DNA of 64,000 nt from the NCBI RefSeq assembly GCF_013978595.1, contig NZ_JACDTZ010000001.1, positions 620,001 to 684,000 of the forward strand, given 5' to 3'. Made by a program: the position numbers and the translations under genes. Shown here in pieces: positions 8,791-21,009 of this stretch. Under the pieces are notes generated by a model that was not told where the DNA came from, did no database searches, and saw only the letters and a list, made by a program, of their open reading frames with translations. The DNA comes from Corynebacterium haematomassiliense (GTDB lineage: Bacteria > Actinomycetota > Actinomycetes > Mycobacteriales > Mycobacteriaceae). Position 1 is the stretch's first letter, and every line of letters starts with the position of its first letter.

Positions 8791-10026
8791 TCACTGCGAG
8801 AGTCGCTCGACGGCGTCCCAGATCCGGGCCGCGACCTCGTGCTTGGTGCCGTCGGGAATCTCCTCTTCGCGGCCGTCTGCGCTAAGCAGCCAGCCTCGGT
8901 TGCGGGCCTGGCCGAACACGCCGCCGCCGGCCACGGAGTTGAGCATGAGCATGTCCGCGCCCTTGCGCTTGAGCTTGGCGCGGCCATTTTCGAACTCGTT
9001 GTCCGTCTCTGCGGCGAAGCCGATGATGGTCGCGGCGGTCTCCCCCGCCTCCCGCATCTGGACCAAGCCCTTGAGGATGTCCGGGTTTTCGGTGAGGCGG
9101 ATCGTGGACAGCGCGTCATCGGCTTTGCCCTTCTTCAGCTTCGTGCTCGCTTCTGCTTCTGGACGGAAATCCGCCACGGCAGCAGCCATAATCACCACGT
9201 CGGCCTCCGGCGCTCGTTCCGCCATCGCCTGTTGCATTTCGCGGGTGGAGCCGACCTTGATCACCTCCGCGCCCGACGGCGGATCCAGCGCATCGGTCGC
9301 CCCCGCCACTATGGTCACCTTCGCGCCTCGTTGCGCGGCGACGTCGCCGAGCGCGTAGCCCTGCTTGCCGGAGGACCGGTTGCCGATGTAGCGCACCGGG
9401 TCAATGTTCTCCTGGGTGCCGCCCGCGCTGATCAGCACGCGCTTGCCCGCAAGGGTCGGGGCGAATGTGCTAGTGCGCAGCACCGTGCGAGCGAGTTCGG
9501 CGATCACGTCCGGTTCCAGCAAACGCCCGGGCCCGGTGTCTTTGCCAGTGAGACGCCCGTGCGCGGGTTCAAGCACCGTGATACCCCGCTCGCGCAGCGT
9601 GGCGACGTTCGCCTGCGTGGCCGGGTTGAGCCACATCTCGGTGTGCATCGCGGGGGCAAGCACCACCGGGCACGTGGCGACGAGGATGGTCGAGGTGAGC
9701 AGGTCGTCCGCACGCCCCGCGGCGGCCCGAGCCATGAAGTCCGCGGTCGCTGGCGCCACGACGATCAGGTCGGCCTCCTGCCCCACCCGCACGTGCTGCA
9801 CCTCGTCGACGCGGGTGAACACTCCGGTGTCCACCGGGTTGCCGCTCAACGCCTCGAACGTCGCCGCACCCACGAAATTGAGCGCGTTCTGCGTGGGGAT
9901 CACCCGAACCTCATCACCCGCCTCTTTGAAGTTCCGGACAAGATGGCAGGCCTTGTACGCGGCGATACCGCCGGAGACTCCTACGACAACACGCAGCGGA
10001 TGGGACGAGTGTGGGGCTTCGCTCAT
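8791..10026 (-). CDS. coaBC: Bifunctional phosphopantothenoylcysteine decarboxylase / phosphopantothenate-cysteine ligase
   Basis: Two consecutive steps of coenzyme A synthesis: CTP-dependent ligation of cysteine to 4'-phosphopantothenate, then FMN-dependent decarboxylation. About 411 aa. The CoaC domain (1-190) starts RVVVGVSGGIAAYKA and contains APAMHTEMW with the catalytic His and the substrate-binding loop around PATADFMARAAAG. The CoaB domain (190-411) contains ISAGGTQENIDPVRYIGN, SSGKQGYALGD and STKLKKGKAD (the family Lys region). ATG 10026 was chosen because a TATGCT hexamer lies 8 nt upstream and the homology begins directly after. It is preceded by rpoZ (minus), with a 100-base gap. 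Confidence 0.96.
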   Translation of the reverse strand: MSEAPHSSHPLRVVVGVSGGIAAYKACHLVRNFKEAGDEVRVIPTQNALNFVGAATFEALSGNPVDTGVFTRVDEVQHVRVGQEADLIVVAPATADFMARAAAGRADDLLTSTILVATCPVVLAPAMHTEMWLNPATQANVATLRERGITVLEPAHGRLTGKDTGPGRLLEPDVIAELARTVLRTSTFAPTLAGKRVLISAGGTQENIDPVRYIGNRSSGKQGYALGDVAAQRGAKVTIVAGATDALDPPSGAEVIKVGSTREMQQAMAERAPEADVVIMAAAVADFRPEAEASTKLKKGKADDALSTIRLTENPDILKGLVQMREAGETAATIIGFAAETDNEFENGRAKLKRKGADMLMLNSVAGGGVFGQARNRGWLLSADGREEEIPDGTKHEVAARIWDAVERLSQ

Positions 10027-10034
10027 GAGCCCCA

Positions 10035-10040
10035 AGCATA
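10035..10040 (-). promoter_or_regulatory. Putative -10 element of leaderless coaBC promoter
   Basis: Minus-strand TATGCT, preceded by TG, 8 nt before the coaBC ATG. No ribosome binding site is present in the short leader, which favours a leaderless start. Confidence 0.45.
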
Positions 10041-10126
10041 CAAAACCGCCGCCGCCCAGCATGATTCCTGGGCGGCGGCGGACACCTGCAGAGCGCTAGC
10101 ACAGCGCACTGGCAATGGGGCGAGGC

Positions 10127-10444
10127 TTACTGGCCTTCCTCGTGCTCGAGCAGTCCTGCCTCGATCTCGCGCAGCGCGATCGACAACGGCTTCTCGCCCG
10201 GCTCTGGAGAGACCAGCGGGCCCACGAACTCGAAGACGCCGTCCTCGGAGTTCTGGTAGAAGCTGTTGATCTGGCGGGCACGCTTCGCTGCGAAGATGAC
10301 GAGCGCGTACTTCGACGACACCTTGGTCAAAAGCTCGTCGGTCGGGGGCGCCGTAATGCCCTCCGGAGTGTCGTAAACGTTCTCCTGCTGGGTGGTTTCC
10401 TCAGCAGCGGACGTCTCGGACAAATCCTTGGTTGTGTTGCTCAC
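10127..10444 (-). CDS. rpoZ: RNA polymerase omega subunit
   Basis: Small subunit that stabilises the beta' subunit of RNA polymerase. 105 aa. The core omega fold is [20 protein letters not shown], continuing [10 protein letters not shown], at about 35-65; it is preceded by an acidic N-terminal extension and followed by [20 protein letters not shown], as in actinobacterial omega. GTG at 10444 was chosen because it lies 14 nt after the gmk stop and gives the usual start [10 protein letters not shown]. It is cotranscribed with gmk and mihF, as in other Corynebacteriales. The ribosome binding site (GAGTGG) is weak. Confidence 0.94.
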   Translation of the reverse strand: MSNTTKDLSETSAAEETTQQENVYDTPEGITAPPTDELLTKVSSKYALVIFAAKRARQINSFYQNSEDGVFEFVGPLVSPEPGEKPLSIALREIEAGLLEHEEGQ

Positions 10445-10458
10445 GTGTAACCCACTCG

Positions 10459-11046
10459 CTAACTGTTGTTGGAAGATGTGCCTTGAAGAATGCCGGCGAT
10501 GGTGGCCACTGCCGTGTCCACGTTGTCGTTGACCACCACGACATCGAACTCGCCCTGGGCGTCGAGCTCCTCGCGGGCGGTGGCGAGCCTGCGCTCGATC
10601 ACCTCCGGGGTCTCGGTGCCGCGCCCGGTGAGCCGCTGGACAAGAATGTCCCACGACGGCGGCGCCAAAAACACGGTCTGCGCTTCTGGCAGCAGGCGCT
10701 TGATGTTCCGTGCACCTGCGAGGTCAACTTCGACGAGGACGGGACGGCCCGCATCCATGGCTTCCTGCACCGGCCCGGCGGGTGTGCCGGAGCGCTGCAG
10801 CCCTCCGTGGATGTCGGCCCACTCCAGCATCTCTCCGCGGTCGATGCGGCCCTGGAAGTGCTCCGGGGTGACAAAGAAGTAGTCTTTCCCGTCCACCTCA
10901 CCCGGGCGCGGAGCGCGGGTGGTCATGGACACCGAGAAGTACAAATCCGGTACGGCACTGCGAAGGCCGCTCACCACCGTCGACTTACCCACCGCGGACG
11001 GGCCGGCCAACACGACCAGCTGTCCGCGGGGAGCCACCTCAGACAC
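10459..11046 (-). CDS. gmk: Guanylate kinase
   Basis: Phosphorylates GMP to GDP with ATP. 195 aa. P-loop GPSAVGKST near residues 15-23, GMP-binding stretch [20 protein letters not shown], then [10 protein letters not shown] (GMP contacts) and [15 protein letters not shown] (Walker B-like EVDLAGA). Typical length. It lies 2 bases after the mihF stop and before rpoZ, so the three are an operon. Confidence 0.97.
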   Translation of the reverse strand: MSEVAPRGQLVVLAGPSAVGKSTVVSGLRSAVPDLYFSVSMTTRAPRPGEVDGKDYFFVTPEHFQGRIDRGEMLEWADIHGGLQRSGTPAGPVQEAMDAGRPVLVEVDLAGARNIKRLLPEAQTVFLAPPSWDILVQRLTGRGTETPEVIERRLATAREELDAQGEFDVVVVNDNVDTAVATIAGILQGTSSNNS

Positions 11047-11048
11047 GA

Positions 11049-11372
11049 CTAGTTCTCTTCGTAGCCGAAGCGCTCGAGCAGCGCGCGACGCTGACGGTCA
11101 CCGAGGCCGCGCAGACGACGGGTCTGAGCGATCTCCAGCTCCTCCATGATCTCGCGGGCCTTGACCTTGCCCACCTTCGGCATTGCCTCGAGGAGTGCGG
11201 AGACCTTGGTCTTGCCGATGATCTCGTCGGTGTCAGCCTTGTTCAGGACGTCCTTGAGCGTGGTCTCGCCGCGCTTGAGGGATGCCTTCAGCTCAGCACG
11301 CGCCTTACGGGCCTCTGCTGCCTTCTCAAGTGCTGCCTTGCGCTGCTCATCGGTCAACTGTGGAAGTGCCAC
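11049..11372 (-). CDS. mihF: Actinobacterial integration host factor (mIHF)
   Basis: Nucleoid-associated DNA-binding protein unique to Actinobacteria. 107 aa. Begins [20 protein letters not shown] and has the conserved [19 protein letters not shown] helix-two-turn-helix-like core and [19 protein letters not shown] tail. Start: GTG 11372 preceded by a strong GGAGGA 4 nt upstream. The in-frame ATG at 11384 overlaps that Shine-Dalgarno sequence and has none of its own. About 220 bases upstream, to the pyrF stop, are noncoding and should hold its promoter; I could not single out a convincing -35/-10 pair. Confidence 0.95.
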   Translation of the reverse strand: MALPQLTDEQRKAALEKAAEARKARAELKASLKRGETTLKDVLNKADTDEIIGKTKVSALLEAMPKVGKVKAREIMEELEIAQTRRLRGLGDRQRRALLERFGYEEN

Positions 11373-11376
11373 GGGT

Positions 11377-11382
11377 TCCTCC
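11377..11382 (-). promoter_or_regulatory. Ribosome binding site deciding the mihF GTG start
   Basis: Minus-strand GGAGGA, then ACCC, then GTG. It decides for the GTG at 11372 over the ATG at 11384, which it overlaps. Confidence 0.7.
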
Positions 11383-11595
11383 ATGTAATAGTTACGAACA
11401 ATTGTCCAGTCCGACATGTGCCGGATCCGGGGCGCACTCCTCCGAATGTCATCGGTGCAATTCGCCACGTTCGGCACAGTCTAACACTGCTTTATTCTGC
11501 AACGGTTCCGCGGAGCGCGTTGTACACCGCATTTCTCCACGTCACCGTGCGACGGGACTAAACTACCAGGGATTTTGCTGGGCAGTTAATAGACC

Positions 11596-12422
11596 CTAGC
11601 CTTTCGCCTGTTTCCCCAGGTCAGATACGCGTTTGCGCAGCTCAGCCACATCCGGACCAGCAGTGAGCACCGAACGCGAAACACTCGGGAAAACCAGGTG
11701 TCCAATTTCACCCGCGATGGCTTCCGCATCGGCCATCGTCGCTCCCTGCGCGCCCACTCCGGGCATCAGCACCGGGGCGTTCAGGCCGTCGAGCACCGGC
11801 GGGGTTTGCACGGTCGCGCCGACGACCACGCCGACGTGCCCGATGTATTCAGGATCGTCGGCACGGTTGTACTGCGCGCACTCGTCGACCATCCACTGCG
11901 AGAGCATCTTGCCGTCGATCGTGCCGGTTTGCAGCGCCACCGCCTCCGGATTGGAGTTGGCGGCCATGACAAACACGCCCTTGCCGTGCTGCGCAGCCAA
12001 TTCGATTGCCGGGTCGAGCGATCCGACGCCGAGGTACGGGGTCACAGTCAGCGCGTCCGTCTCCAGCGGAGCACCGGGCGCAAGCCAGGCTGACGCGTAT
12101 CCCGCCATCGTGGAGCCGATATCGCCGCGCTTCGCGTCGGCGATCACCAAGGTGCCGCTCTCGCGCAGCCGGGCGAGCGTGTTCTCGAGCACCGCGAATC
12201 CGGCTGCGCCGAAGCGCTCGAAAAACGCCACCTGCGGCTTGACTACCGCGGCGTGGCCCGCGAAGGCCTCCACACACGTCTCCGAGAACGCGCGCAGGCC
12301 CTCGACAGTGTTGTCCAGCCCCCACTGCTCGAGCAGCACGGCGTGCGGGTCAATGCCCACGCATAGACGGCCGTGCTCCTGCCCGGCCGCCACAAGGCGC
12401 TGGCTGAAGGTCTGCGCAGCCA

Positions 12423-12423
<1 letters not shown>
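11596..12423 (-). CDS. pyrF: Orotidine 5'-phosphate decarboxylase
   Basis: Last step of UMP synthesis, decarboxylating OMP. 275 aa, the longer type found in mycobacteria and corynebacteria. The catalytic Lys/Asp array is VIADAKRGDIGSTM (Asp-x-Lys-x-x-Asp type) near residue 95. N-terminal substrate loop: RLCVGIDPHAVLL. C-terminal phosphate-binding part: VLMPGVGAQGATMAD. GTG start at 12423 overlaps the carB TAG stop by one base, so it is translationally coupled as the last gene of the pyr operon. Confidence 0.96.
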
Positions 12424-15779
<3,356 letters not shown>

Positions 15780-15802
15780 GTCTGTATCTCCTGGTCTTTC
15801 TC

Positions 15803-16273
15803 TTAGGCTTCTTGGCTTTCGACGGTGACCTGGCCCCGCACCATCTTTCCCTCGCGGGCAGCGGCGGCCAGGTGTCGGACGAGCTTGCGGGTGTCCACGC
15901 CCCACAGCCCGGTAATCCCCTGCGCCTCGAGCTCTTCGGCGAGGGTGCGCTGGGCGTTGTGGTTGGAAGCGATGCGCGCGAGGTCGCGCACGATGACTGC
16001 TGCGGCGGTGATGTCGGTGCTGCCGGATGCGCCCTCGCCGGTCCAGCCGACGTTGCCCACCTGCGGGGTGGCGAAGACGAGGATCTGGCCGGCGCGCTCG
16101 GCTTCGCACAGCTCGCGCTCGTAGCCGAACATGTCGGTGGTGAAAGCGACCTCGCCGGCGACTTCGTTCTCTGCAGGCATCGCGCCGAAGATGAAGCCGG
16201 GGAAGGCGGAGCCGTCGTCAAGCACGAGCGTTGCGCGCGTGCGCTGGGGTTGTGTGGTGGTGTTTTCAGACAT
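15803..16273 (-). CDS. carA: Carbamoyl-phosphate synthase small subunit, N-terminal domain only (glutaminase domain absent)
   Basis: 156 aa where CarA is normally about 380. It aligns with the N-terminal small-chain domain only: [16 protein letters not shown] (16-31), [14 protein letters not shown] (41-54), QVGNVGW (71-77), [12 protein letters not shown] (93-104) and [11 protein letters not shown] (125-135). It ends at a clean TAA 24 bases before the carB ATG. The class I glutamine amidotransferase half, with its catalytic Cys and His/Glu, is absent from this locus in every frame. Family signatures are altered too: the usual FNTxMTGYQE reads [10 protein letters not shown]. The retained domain is the part that docks on CarB in the E. 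coli enzyme. It could be a structural cofactor of an ammonia-dependent synthase, or degenerating, with glutaminase supplied elsewhere. Confidence 0.85.
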   Translation of the reverse strand: MSENTTTQPQRTRATLVLDDGSAFPGFIFGAMPAENEVAGEVAFTTDMFGYERELCEAERAGQILVFATPQVGNVGWTGEGASGSTDITAAAVIVRDLARIASNHNAQRTLAEELEAQGITGLWGVDTRKLVRHLAAAAREGKMVRGQVTVESQEA

Positions 16274-16276
16274 GGT

Positions 16277-17560
16277 TTACGCCTTCTTCGAGTCGTAGGT
16301 TTGGGTGCCGCGCAGCCAGGTGCCAACCACGCGGGCGGAAAATTCGATGCCTTCGTACGGGGTGTTCGAGGCCTTGGACGCCATCTCATCGCCGTGGGCG
16401 GTCCACGGCGACTCCGGGTCCACCAGGACGAGGTTGGCCGGCTCGCCGACGTTGATCGGGCGGCCCTGGTCTTTCAGGCGCAGGATCTCGGCCGGCCGCT
16501 CGCTCATGACCTTGGCCACGAAGCGCCAATCGGCCAGCCCCGGCTCGACGAAGATGCGGTGGACCACGGCAAGGGAGGTCTCCAGGCCGAGCATGCCGGG
16601 CTTGGCGTTCTCGAACTCCACGCACTTGTCTTCGGAGCCGTGCGGGGCGTGGTCGGTGGCGACCACGTCGACGGTGCCGTCGAGAAGCGCCTGCTTGAGT
16701 GCCTCAGCGTCGCGCGCCTCGCGCAGCGGCGGGTTCACGCGGGACAGGCCGTCGTAGGTGGCGAGCTTCTCGTCGGTGAGCATGAGGGGGTGCGGGGTGA
16801 CCTCGGCGGTGACGTCGATGCCCTGGTTCTTGGCAAAGCGCAAAAGCTCCACGGTGCCCTCGGTGGAGGCGTGGCACAGGTGGTAGCGGCCGCCGTAGTC
16901 GCGGGTCATGATCGCGTCGCGCGCCACAATGGACTCCTCCGCCACGCGCGGCCAACCGCGCAGCCCCAGGCGCGCGGCCTGCTCGCCCTCGTGGGCGACA
17001 GAGCCTTCAGTCATGCGGTGGTCCTCGGCGTGCTGCGCGAGCACCACGTCGTGCGCCTTGGCATACTCGATGGCCCGGCGCATCAGCTGAGGGTCGTTGA
17101 CGCACTTGCCGTCGTCGGAGAACATGCGCACGCCGCTGCGGGACATAAGCCCGATCTCGGTGAGCTGCTCGCCCTTCAGCCCCTGGGAGATGGAGCCGAC
17201 CGGGTAGACATCGCACTTGCCGTACTCCTGGCCCTTCGCCCACACCGCCTCGGCGAGGAACGGCTGGTCTATCACCGGGGAGGTGTTCGCCATGGTGAAC
17301 ACGGCGGTAAAACCGCCCTTGGCCGCGGCGTCGGAGCCGGTGGCGATGGTCTCGGTGTCCTCGCGGCCGGGCTCGCGCAGGTGCACGTGCATGTCCACCA
17401 GGCCCGGCAGCAGCACGTTGCCCCCGCAGTCCATGACCTCGTCCGCGTCGTCAAAGGGGTTCTCCCCGACCGCGTCGATCACGCCGTCGGCGACGTCGAT
17501 GAGAATGTTGGTCACGTCCTCGCCGTACGGGCGGACGTTGTTCAAAGCGAGCGTGGTCAC
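16277..17560 (-). CDS. pyrC: Dihydroorotase (class I)
   Basis: Cyclises carbamoyl-aspartate to dihydroorotate. 427 aa amidohydrolase. Metal and catalytic motifs: [16 protein letters not shown] (His-x-His, about 54-69), [27 protein letters not shown] (His ligands) and [14 protein letters not shown] (catalytic Asp about 305). GTG start at 17560 overlaps the pyrB stop by 4 bases (GTGA), and the stop is 3 bases before carA: tight operon coupling. Confidence 0.97.
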   Translation of the reverse strand: MTTLALNNVRPYGEDVTNILIDVADGVIDAVGENPFDDADEVMDCGGNVLLPGLVDMHVHLREPGREDTETIATGSDAAAKGGFTAVFTMANTSPVIDQPFLAEAVWAKGQEYGKCDVYPVGSISQGLKGEQLTEIGLMSRSGVRMFSDDGKCVNDPQLMRRAIEYAKAHDVVLAQHAEDHRMTEGSVAHEGEQAARLGLRGWPRVAEESIVARDAIMTRDYGGRYHLCHASTEGTVELLRFAKNQGIDVTAEVTPHPLMLTDEKLATYDGLSRVNPPLREARDAEALKQALLDGTVDVVATDHAPHGSEDKCVEFENAKPGMLGLETSLAVVHRIFVEPGLADWRFVAKVMSERPAEILRLKDQGRPINVGEPANLVLVDPESPWTAHGDEMASKASNTPYEGIEFSARVVGTWLRGTQTYDSKKA

Positions 17561-18507
17561 TTGCTGGCTCCTTCCTCATTGCCGCCCTGCTCTCCTGAGC
17601 TGGCGAGCAGCGTAAACAGCACGGCCATGCGGGTGTAGACACCGTTGGAGACCTGGCCCAGCACCACGGCGTTGTCGCGGTCCGCGACGTCGAAGTTGAT
17701 TTCCATGCCGCGCAGCATTGGACCCGGGTGCATGATCAGCGCCGAGTCCTTCATGCGGTTCGCGCGGTCCTTGCTCAGCCCGTAGAGGGTGGCGTACTCG
17801 CGGTGCGACGGGAAGAAGCCGCCGTGCATGCGCTCAGCCTGCACGCGCAGCATCATCACCACGTCCGCCTGCTCGACCTCCGCGTCGAAGTCGTGCGACA
17901 CGCGCGCCGGCCAGTACTGCACGCCGGTGGGCAGAAGCGTCGGCGGGGCCACCAGCACAACCTCTGCGCCGAGGGTGTGCAGCAGGTCCACGTTGGAGCG
18001 CGCCACGCGCGAGTGCAGGATGTCGCCGACGATGAGCACGGTCTTGCCGGCCACGTCGCCGATGTGCTGGCGCATAGTCACCGCGTCCAAAAGCGCCTGG
18101 GTGGGGTGCTGGTGCTGGCCGTCGCCTGCGTTGATGATGCTGGTCTCCGGCAGCCACGTGCGCAGAAGCTGGGATGCGCCCGAGGCCGGGTGGCGCATGA
18201 TGATCGCGTCCGCGCCGATGGCCTCGAGGGTCGCCGCGGTGTCTTTGAGCGACTCGCCCTTCTTCACCGACGACGAGGACGCGGACAGGTTGATCACGTC
18301 CGCGCTCATCCACTTGCCCGCGGTCTCAAACGACGAGCGGGTGCGGGTGGAGTTTTCGTAGAACAGCGTCATCACGGTGCGGCCGCGCAGGGTGGGCAGC
18401 TTCTTTATCTCGCGGCCGTCCAGGGCTTCGCGAAAACGGTCCGCTTCGTCCATCAGGCCGACAATTTCCTCGCGGGTAAGGTCCGCGATGTCGATCAGGT
18501 GCTTCAT
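17557..18507 (-). CDS. pyrB: Aspartate carbamoyltransferase catalytic subunit
   Basis: Joins carbamoyl phosphate to aspartate, the committed pyrimidine step and the direct user of CarAB product. 316 aa. Carbamoyl-phosphate motif [17 protein letters not shown] (about 50-66), the 80s-loop region [23 protein letters not shown] and the C-terminal [11 protein letters not shown]. No regulatory chain gene (pyrI) is present, as expected in this group. It starts 1 base after the pyrR stop. Confidence 0.98.
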   Translation of the reverse strand: MKHLIDIADLTREEIVGLMDEADRFREALDGREIKKLPTLRGRTVMTLFYENSTRTRSSFETAGKWMSADVINLSASSSSVKKGESLKDTAATLEAIGADAIIMRHPASGASQLLRTWLPETSIINAGDGQHQHPTQALLDAVTMRQHIGDVAGKTVLIVGDILHSRVARSNVDLLHTLGAEVVLVAPPTLLPTGVQYWPARVSHDFDAEVEQADVVMMLRVQAERMHGGFFPSHREYATLYGLSKDRANRMKDSALIMHPGPMLRGMEINFDVADRDNAVVLGQVSNGVYTRMAVLFTLLASSGEQGGNEEGASK

Positions 18508-19068
18508 TTACGCCTCCCTAGCCAGCGTGACCCGGTCCTCGGCATCGAGCGGCGTCAGCGAGACGGTGACGTCCTCGTCCTTCGAGGTGGGGATGTTTTT
18601 GCCCACGTAGTCTGCGCGGATGGGCAGTTCTCTGTGGCCGCGGTCCACCAGCACCGCCAGCTGGATGGCTGCGGGGCGGCCGATGTCGCGCAAGGAATCC
18701 AGCGCCGCGCGGATGGTGCGGCCGGAGTACAAAACGTCGTCGACAAGGATGACCACTGCCCCGTCAATGTCCACCGGGATGTTGGTGGGCCGCAGGGCGC
18801 GGTGGGGGCGGTTGCGCAGGTCGTCGCGGTAGAGCGTCACGTCCAGGCTGCCCACGGGGATTGCCACCCCGGAAAATTCTTCAACGGCCTCTGCGATGCG
18901 CTGCGCCAACGGCACTCCCCCGGACGGAATTCCCAGCAGCACAACCTGCGGACTGGTCTCATCGTCCAACGCCGTTTTTTCGATGATCTGGTGCGCGATG
19001 CGTGCAACAGTGCGGCCGACATCTTGAGCGTTCAGCAACTCAACGGTCGACCGTTCGTTCTCACTCAT
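18508..19068 (-). CDS. pyrR: PyrR regulator / uracil phosphoribosyltransferase
   Basis: Bifunctional RNA-binding regulator of pyr genes, and uracil phosphoribosyltransferase in other species. 186 aa, type I PRT fold. The PRPP-binding motif is [20 protein letters not shown] (about 103-122), with [13 protein letters not shown] near residues 45-57 and the RNA-binding basic loop [16 protein letters not shown]. First gene of the operon, with AAGGAGG 4 nt upstream of ATG (19073-19079). A PyrR-binding-loop sequence abuts this ribosome binding site, suggesting feedback repression of translation by PyrR with UMP. Confidence 0.96.
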   Translation of the reverse strand: MSENERSTVELLNAQDVGRTVARIAHQIIEKTALDDETSPQVVLLGIPSGGVPLAQRIAEAVEEFSGVAIPVGSLDVTLYRDDLRNRPHRALRPTNIPVDIDGAVVILVDDVLYSGRTIRAALDSLRDIGRPAAIQLAVLVDRGHRELPIRADYVGKNIPTSKDEDVTVSLTPLDAEDRVTLAREA

Positions 19069-19081
19069 CGAACCTCCTTCC

Positions 19082-19097
19082 CCGCCTCACAGTGCGG
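19082..19097 (-). promoter_or_regulatory. Candidate PyrR-binding RNA hairpin in the pyr leader
   Basis: The minus-strand RNA reads CCGC-ACTGTGAG-GCGG: a 4-bp stem whose loop gives CNGNGAGGY (CTGTGAGGC), the core of the PyrR-binding-loop consensus (ARUCCNGNGAGGYU in Bacillus). It ends 2 nt before AAGGAGG of pyrR. Binding would occlude the ribosome binding site, the translational mode described for mycobacterial pyr genes. The stem is short, so this is a candidate. Confidence 0.55.
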
Positions 19098-19116
19098 AAT
19101 TTAAAGGATTTCGAAC

Positions 19117-19137
19117 CGGCCCCGCCTACCGGGGCCG
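19117..19137 (-). promoter_or_regulatory. GC-rich hairpin in the pyr leader
   Basis: Perfect 7-bp stem CGGCCCC/GGGGCCG around a 7-nt loop, 20 nt upstream of the candidate PyrR loop on the pyrR transcript side. No T-run follows, so it is not a standard terminator. It may help fold the leader. Confidence 0.4.
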
Positions 19138-19198
19138 TGTGTAGTCTTGGGACCGCGTTTCACCTTAGCACCTGCATGTATAAACCGGGAAGGATTCC

Positions 19199-20530
19199 AT
19201 GGGCATCCACGCTGAGTACACCCTCCCCTTCGACCGCGGCACCGTCTGGCGCTGGCACACCCGCCCAGGCGCAGTCACCCGCCTTACCCCCGGATTCCTG
19301 CCGATGCGGGTGGCAAGCGAAGCGGCGTCGATACGCAGCGGCACCACAGTATTCCGCCTCCCCGCGGGCCAAAAGTGGGTCGCGCGCCACCTCTCCGACG
19401 GCTACGTCGCGGGCCACCAGTTCACCGACATCGCCGCGAACCAGCCGGTGCGCGCGACTACTGGTTGGCGCCACGTGCACCGCTTCGAGGACGCGGGCGA
19501 GGGCACATTGCTTATCGACGACGTCAGTGCCCGCATCCCAGAAGCCGCGCTCCGCCCCGCCTGGGCTTATCGCCAACGCCAGTTGGTGGAGGACCTGCGG
19601 TTCATCGCTTCCCTGCCTCACGCCGCCCCGAAGACGGTGGCCATGACCGGCTCCAGCGGCCTCGTCGGCACCCACCTGCGCGCGCAGCTAACCACCGCCG
19701 GGCACACCGTGATCCCGCTGGTGCGAGGCACAGCGGGCCCCGGCGAGCGGCACTGGGACATGGACAACCCGGCAGCTGACCTGCTAGCCGGCGTGGACGG
19801 GGTGATCCACCTCGCAGGCGAGACCATCATGGGCCGGTTCACCGAAGAAAAGAAGCGCAGCATCCGCGACTCGCGCGTGGAGCCCACCCGCAGACTCGCC
19901 CGCCTCGCCGCGGACTCGGGAGTGGAGGTCTTCGTCGGCGCCTCGGCGGTGGGGTACTACGGGACAGATGCTGGCAGCGTTCCACGCGCCGAGGCTGACG
20001 GGCCCGGCGAGGGGTTCTTGGCCGAGGTCTGCGACGCCTGGGAGCACGCCGCCAATGTCGACGGGATGCGCAGCGTGCACATCCGCACCGGGCTGGCGCT
20101 GTCCAGCGCTGGCGGGCTGTTGCCGGTGCTCAAGGCCAGCGTCAACGCGGGGCTCACCGCGCAGTTCGGCCGCGGCGATTTCTGGATGAGCTGGGTGGCG
20201 CTGGACGATCTGACCGATTTCTACGTGCGCGCCCTGCTGGACGAGACGGTCTCCGGGCCCGTCAACGCCACTGCGCCAGAGCCGGTGACCAACGCCGAAA
20301 TGTCTTCCACCCTCGCTCGCCTGCTGCACCGGCCGGACGTATTTTCCATCCCGACGTTCGGCCCGAAACTGCTGCTGGGCGAAGAGGGCGCGCACGAGCT
20401 CGCGCTGGCGGACCAACGCGTCCTGCCCACCGTGGCCGCCGAACACGGCTGGCGGCTGCGCTACCCCACCCTCGACGCAGCCCTGCGCCACGAGTTGGGC
20501 CGCGAGCAGCTGCTAGTCTCGCAGGCGTGA
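19199..20530 (+). CDS. TIGR01777-type NAD-dependent epimerase with N-terminal SRPBCC-like domain
   Basis: 443 aa, two domains. Residues 1-145 resemble the START/SRPBCC (polyketide-cyclase-like) domain often found before this epimerase in actinobacteria (MGIHAEYTLPFDRGTVWRWH). Residues 146-443 form an extended SDR: nucleotide loop VAMTGSSGLVGTHL (TGSxGxxG), IHLAGETI, YYGTDAG (active-site Tyr region) and the C-terminal DUF1731-like end RVLPTVAAEHGWRLRYPTLD. Substrate unknown. The ribosome binding site GGGAAGGATTCC precedes the ATG, with TATAAA about 25 nt upstream as a possible -10. Divergent from pyrR. It overlaps the next gene by 4 bases. Confidence 0.85.
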   Translation: MGIHAEYTLPFDRGTVWRWHTRPGAVTRLTPGFLPMRVASEAASIRSGTTVFRLPAGQKWVARHLSDGYVAGHQFTDIAANQPVRATTGWRHVHRFEDAGEGTLLIDDVSARIPEAALRPAWAYRQRQLVEDLRFIASLPHAAPKTVAMTGSSGLVGTHLRAQLTTAGHTVIPLVRGTAGPGERHWDMDNPAADLLAGVDGVIHLAGETIMGRFTEEKKRSIRDSRVEPTRRLARLAADSGVEVFVGASAVGYYGTDAGSVPRAEADGPGEGFLAEVCDAWEHAANVDGMRSVHIRTGLALSSAGGLLPVLKASVNAGLTAQFGRGDFWMSWVALDDLTDFYVRALLDETVSGPVNATAPEPVTNAEMSSTLARLLHRPDVFSIPTFGPKLLLGEEGAHELALADQRVLPTVAAEHGWRLRYPTLDAALRHELGREQLLVSQA

Positions 20531-21009
20531 CTACAGATCAAACCGAAGAGCCCGTCCAGCCGAGCGAGCACCCCGAACGCAACGTGACCGAGCAGGTCAC
20601 GCCCGAGGCCGTCGCCGCGATCTTCGAGGAAGAAAACCTCGAGTACCGCATCGAAGACCAGCTGGTGCGTTCCGGCTTCATTAACGCCGCCATTGCGGTC
20701 GTCATCGATGGCGATCACCTCGTGTTCGAGGCGCTGTGGCGCGGCGAGTTCCCCCGCGAGATGGCGCCGAAGGTGCTCTACGCGTGCAACGAGCACAACC
20801 AGACGCACTTCGCGCCCACCCTGCGTTTCTTCGAACGCGGCGAGGACCAGCTGGCCATCAGCGCCATCCGCGCGATGCGCATCGCCGAGGGTGCGTCGTT
20901 CAACCAGCTCGGCGCGTTCATCGCCAGCTCCATCGACACCACGTTGCAGGCCTTCGACTTTTTGAAGAACACTTTCCCCACCGTTGTCACCTGGGAGGAG
21001 CCGCAGTAA
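20527..21009 (+). CDS. YbjN-like protein (first of two)
   Basis: 160 aa, GTG start overlapping the previous stop (GTGA). YbjN / type III secretion chaperone-like fold suggested by the alternating strand pattern, with YRIEDQLVRSGFINAAIAVV, FEALWRGEFPREMAPKVLYA and RFFERGEDQLAISAIRAMRI, and an acidic N-terminal tail of about 25 residues. No catalytic motif. YbjN-family proteins are linked to stress responses in Enterobacteria, but the molecular function is not established, so none is assigned. It is translationally coupled to the second YbjN-like gene (TAATG overlap). Confidence 0.75.
   Translation: MTTDQTEEPVQPSEHPERNVTEQVTPEAVAAIFEEENLEYRIEDQLVRSGFINAAIAVVIDGDHLVFEALWRGEFPREMAPKVLYACNEHNQTHFAPTLRFFERGEDQLAISAIRAMRIAEGASFNQLGAFIASSIDTTLQAFDFLKNTFPTVVTWEEPQ

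Noticed and set aside
15780..16273. Frameshift or in-frame internal deletion hiding the CarA glutaminase domain
   Set aside because: No GATase residues in any frame between the carA stop and carB, and the two genes are 24 bases apart with a proper ribosome binding site. The domain is truly absent here.
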